This document shows positions 62,038-64,000 of a stretch of 64,000 nt of DNA, one piece after another; the stretch's first letter is position 1, and every line of letters starts with the position of its first letter. This DNA is from Catellatospora methionotrophica (GTDB lineage Bacteria > Actinomycetota > Actinomycetes > Mycobacteriales > Micromonosporaceae), in the NCBI RefSeq assembly GCF_011297335.1, contig NZ_JAAOTJ010000001.1:62001-126000 (forward strand), given 5' to 3'. The notes under the pieces were generated by a model, which was not told where the DNA came from, did no database searches, and saw only the letters and a list, made by a program, of their open reading frames with translations. A program made the position numbers and the translations under genes.

Positions 62038-63226
62038 ACCGCTGCCCGAGGCCCGACTGGACTGGCCCGGCGTCGTCGTGGTCGGCGGCGGCGTCACCGG
62101 GCTGCTGACCGCGCTGGAACTGGACCGGCGGGGCATCGCCGCGCTGGTCCTCGACCAGGCCGCCGCCTGCTGCGCACAGAGCGGCCAGGCACACGGATGG
62201 CTGCACCGCGGCGGCATCTTCCCCGACACCGGCACCGCCGATGTGGAACTGCTCGACCAGGGCGCGCGAGCCTGGGCGCGGCTGCTCGACCAGCACCCCG
62301 ACCCGGCGGCGGTCGACTGCCGGGTGGGCGGCCTGCACCCGCGCACCCTCGACGCGGTCACCGCGGTGTGGCGGCACCTGCGGCTGCCGTACCAGCACGC
62401 CACGCCCGGCGCCGCCTGCGCGTGGGCCCTGCACGCCCCCGAACGCGCCGTCGTGCCCCTGCGGGTGCTGCGTCCGCTCCTGGCGGGCACACGGGTGGCC
62501 CTGCGCCGGGCCGAGGCGACAGGCATCACCGCGTACGGGAACACGGCCCGCTCCCTGACCGTCCGCGCCGGGCAGCGGCTGTTCCGGGTGAACGCCGACG
62601 CGTTCGTCCTGGCCGCCGGTGCCGGGATCGCCGCACTGCTGCCCCGCGCCGCGCCCGCCGACCGGCTCGCCCACCGCCTGTCGTTCATGCTGGTGGCCCG
62701 GTCGGCGGCCGCGCCGGCACACGCGCTGGCCATCCCGGAGCAGGAGGCCCTGGGCCTGTTCACCGTGCCGCGCACCGGCGGCGGGCACCGCTACAGCCTG
62801 CTGTCGAACTTCATCAGCTACGCGCCCACCGCCGACCTGGGCCACAGCCGCGCCAACTGGCTGTCCGGCATCGCGCCCACGGTCCTTCGGTTCCTGCCAG
62901 GGCTGTGGGAGTCGCCAGACACCCGCTGGGGGGTGTACGCGGCGGTCAAGGCGGAGCCGACCCGGCCCGTCGCGCTCGGCGCGCCCACCATGGCCCTACT
63001 GCCCACCGGTCACGCGAACGTGGCCGCGGGCGTGCCCGGCAAACTCGTGCTCGCCCCGCTACTGGCCCAGGCCCTGGCCGAGGCGGTGAGCGGACACGCC
63101 CGCCCGGCCCCCGCCACACCGGCCGCCGCACCGGACGCGCTGCCCGACCTCCCGTGGGGACCCGAGGAGTGGGAGATCACCGCCCTGGTACGCCGGTCGA
63201 CCCTGTTCGCCGGGGAGGCCCCGTGA
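62027..63226 (+). CDS. FAD-dependent oxidoreductase (DAO family, second)
   Basis: 399 residues. The FAD motif is GVVVVGGGVTGLLTALELDR, then ALVLDQAAACCAQSGQAHGW, VLAAGAGIAALLPR and the C-terminal HANVAAGVPGKLVLAPLLAQ (GG-motif for FAD). It is only distantly related to the first DAO enzyme of the cluster. It should oxidise an amine or hydroxy acid. The ATG overlaps the previous gene by 11 bp, and its stop overlaps the next GTG. Confidence 0.85.
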   Translation: MTAEPLPEARLDWPGVVVVGGGVTGLLTALELDRRGIAALVLDQAAACCAQSGQAHGWLHRGGIFPDTGTADVELLDQGARAWARLLDQHPDPAAVDCRVGGLHPRTLDAVTAVWRHLRLPYQHATPGAACAWALHAPERAVVPLRVLRPLLAGTRVALRRAEATGITAYGNTARSLTVRAGQRLFRVNADAFVLAAGAGIAALLPRAAPADRLAHRLSFMLVARSAAAPAHALAIPEQEALGLFTVPRTGGGHRYSLLSNFISYAPTADLGHSRANWLSGIAPTVLRFLPGLWESPDTRWGVYAAVKAEPTRPVALGAPTMALLPTGHANVAAGVPGKLVLAPLLAQALAEAVSGHARPAPATPAAAPDALPDLPWGPEEWEITALVRRSTLFAGEAP

Positions 63227-64000
63227 GACTGGCGATCGTCGCCGACGCCTGCCTGCCGACCGCCGACGACTGGTCGCGCAACCCCCGCACGCTGGCCGAG
63301 GGCCTCACCGGGCTCGGCCACGAGGTGACGCTGCTGGCCACCGCGTCCGGCACGCCGACCGCCGCCGACCACACCGGACGGCACGCCCGAGCACTGCTGT
63401 CGCCCTGCGGCGCCGACACCGGTCAGGCGCTGACACTGCTGCGGCCGGGCTGCGACACGGTGCTGTCCCTCGGCACCGCAGCGCCGACCGCCGCCGCTGT
63501 GCTGGCCGCGACCCTCGGCATCCCCCTGGCCGTGTTCCTGCCGCCCCGGCTGTTCGACGCCGACCCGCCGCCCGCCGGCTACGGGCGGCTGCTGTGCCGG
63601 CACCTGCCCGCCGCGATGCTGATCACCGAGAGCCGCCGCCAGCTGGCCACGGCCCGGCACCACGGCGCCGACCCGCACCGCGTCTTCGTCGTGCCGCCCG
63701 GCATCGACGTCGGCCCGCCGCCCGCGCCCGGCGGCCGCGGCGACGACGGACGGCTGCGCCTGCTGGTCGACGCCACCGGCACCGCCGCCCAGGAGCAGCG
63801 ATTCCTCGCCGACGTGCTGGCCACCCTGGCGGCGGGACGGCACCGCATCCACACGACCGTGCTCGGCGACGGCACGACCGGCCACCTCTGGGACGGGCGA
63901 CCCGACACCGCCGTACTCACGCCATCCGACACCGCCGCGCTGGCGGGCCTGTACCACGACGCCGACGTGATCCTCGTGCCCGGCGGCGGCGACCGCACGG
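63223..64000 (+). CDS. Glycosyltransferase family 4-like protein (3' end outside window)
   Basis: The first 259 residues from GTG 63223 (overlaps the previous stop). GT-B features: MRLAIVADACLPTADDWSRN, LAEGLTGLGHEVTLLAT, then VFVVPPGIDVGPPP (the linker to the second Rossmann domain), LRLLVDATGTA and VLTPSDTAALAGLYHDADVI near the cut. It likely attaches a sugar to the cluster product. The catalytic ExxxxxxxE segment lies beyond the window edge. Confidence 0.8.
   Translation, partial: MRLAIVADACLPTADDWSRNPRTLAEGLTGLGHEVTLLATASGTPTAADHTGRHARALLSPCGADTGQALTLLRPGCDTVLSLGTAAPTAAAVLAATLGIPLAVFLPPRLFDADPPPAGYGRLLCRHLPAAMLITESRRQLATARHHGADPHRVFVVPPGIDVGPPPAPGGRGDDGRLRLLVDATGTAAQEQRFLADVLATLAAGRHRIHTTVLGDGTTGHLWDGRPDTAVLTPSDTAALAGLYHDADVILVPGGGDRT

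Overview
This is a very GC-rich window with long GC3-biased ORFs, GTG/TTG starts, many 4-base stop/start overlaps, several apparently leaderless starts, ABC-2 exporters, a terpene synthase and partner-switch regulators. That points to a filamentous actinomycete. Gene flavour (VCBS-repeat subtilase, SigE-family ECF factor, DUF1996, DUF4253) is compatible with Micromonosporaceae, but the family assignment is inference. I saw no rRNA, tRNA or CRISPR array.

Left part (1-13 kb): a PfpI-type deglycase behind a SigB-like stress promoter; a truncated SDR; an SDR; a flavin monooxygenase/OsmC pair; then a metX-metY-CoA-binding operon (homoserine to homocysteine) followed by the stub of an amino-acid ABC ATPase. 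Next come a secreted beta-propeller protein, a Dyp-peroxidase fragment, an RDD membrane protein and a secreted subtilase with C-terminal VCBS/FG-GAP-like repeats.

Regulatory and surface block (13-33 kb): an RsbW-like kinase, a SpoIIE phosphatase and a STAS anti-anti-sigma factor; a TetR gene whose start codon lies in a perfect operator-like palindrome, coupled to an MGT-type glycosyltransferase; a class I terpene synthase; a decayed membrane gene; a large LuxR (LAL) regulator; a three-repeat lipoprotein; a membrane-anchored HExxH protease-like protein with a VWD domain; a GT8-GT2-GT8 cassette; a DUF4261-like protein; a flavodoxin lipoprotein and two aldo/keto reductases divergent from a MmyB-type XRE regulator.

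Middle (33-49 kb): an internally deleted IS5-family copy abutting a 1104-residue HEAT-like protein; DUF4253; a SigE-family sigma factor with its putative membrane partner; a secreted GH43-like enzyme with a secreted endonuclease/phosphatase-fold protein; a LacI regulator; a secreted DUF1996 protein; a six-gene Asp23/AmaP envelope-stress operon; and a Tat-exported PhoX-like protein preceded by an array of CCAT motifs spaced exactly 11 bp, resembling a PHO box.

Right part (49-64 kb, running off the edge) looks like a biosynthetic gene cluster of unusual composition. It has a glycosyltransferase-like protein, two adenylate-forming ligases flanking a stand-alone acyl carrier protein, a GcvT-like folate enzyme, a TIM-barrel protein, a threonine-synthase-like PLP enzyme, a divergent acyl-ACP-reductase-like dehydrogenase, two amino-acid-oxidase-like flavoproteins, a three-gene ABC-2 exporter and a glycosyltransferase. 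No ketosynthase or condensation domain is seen. The arrangement suggests that a carboxylic acid is activated, held on the carrier, reduced or modified, glycosylated and exported. I cannot assign a known product, and this is the best candidate here for an undescribed system.
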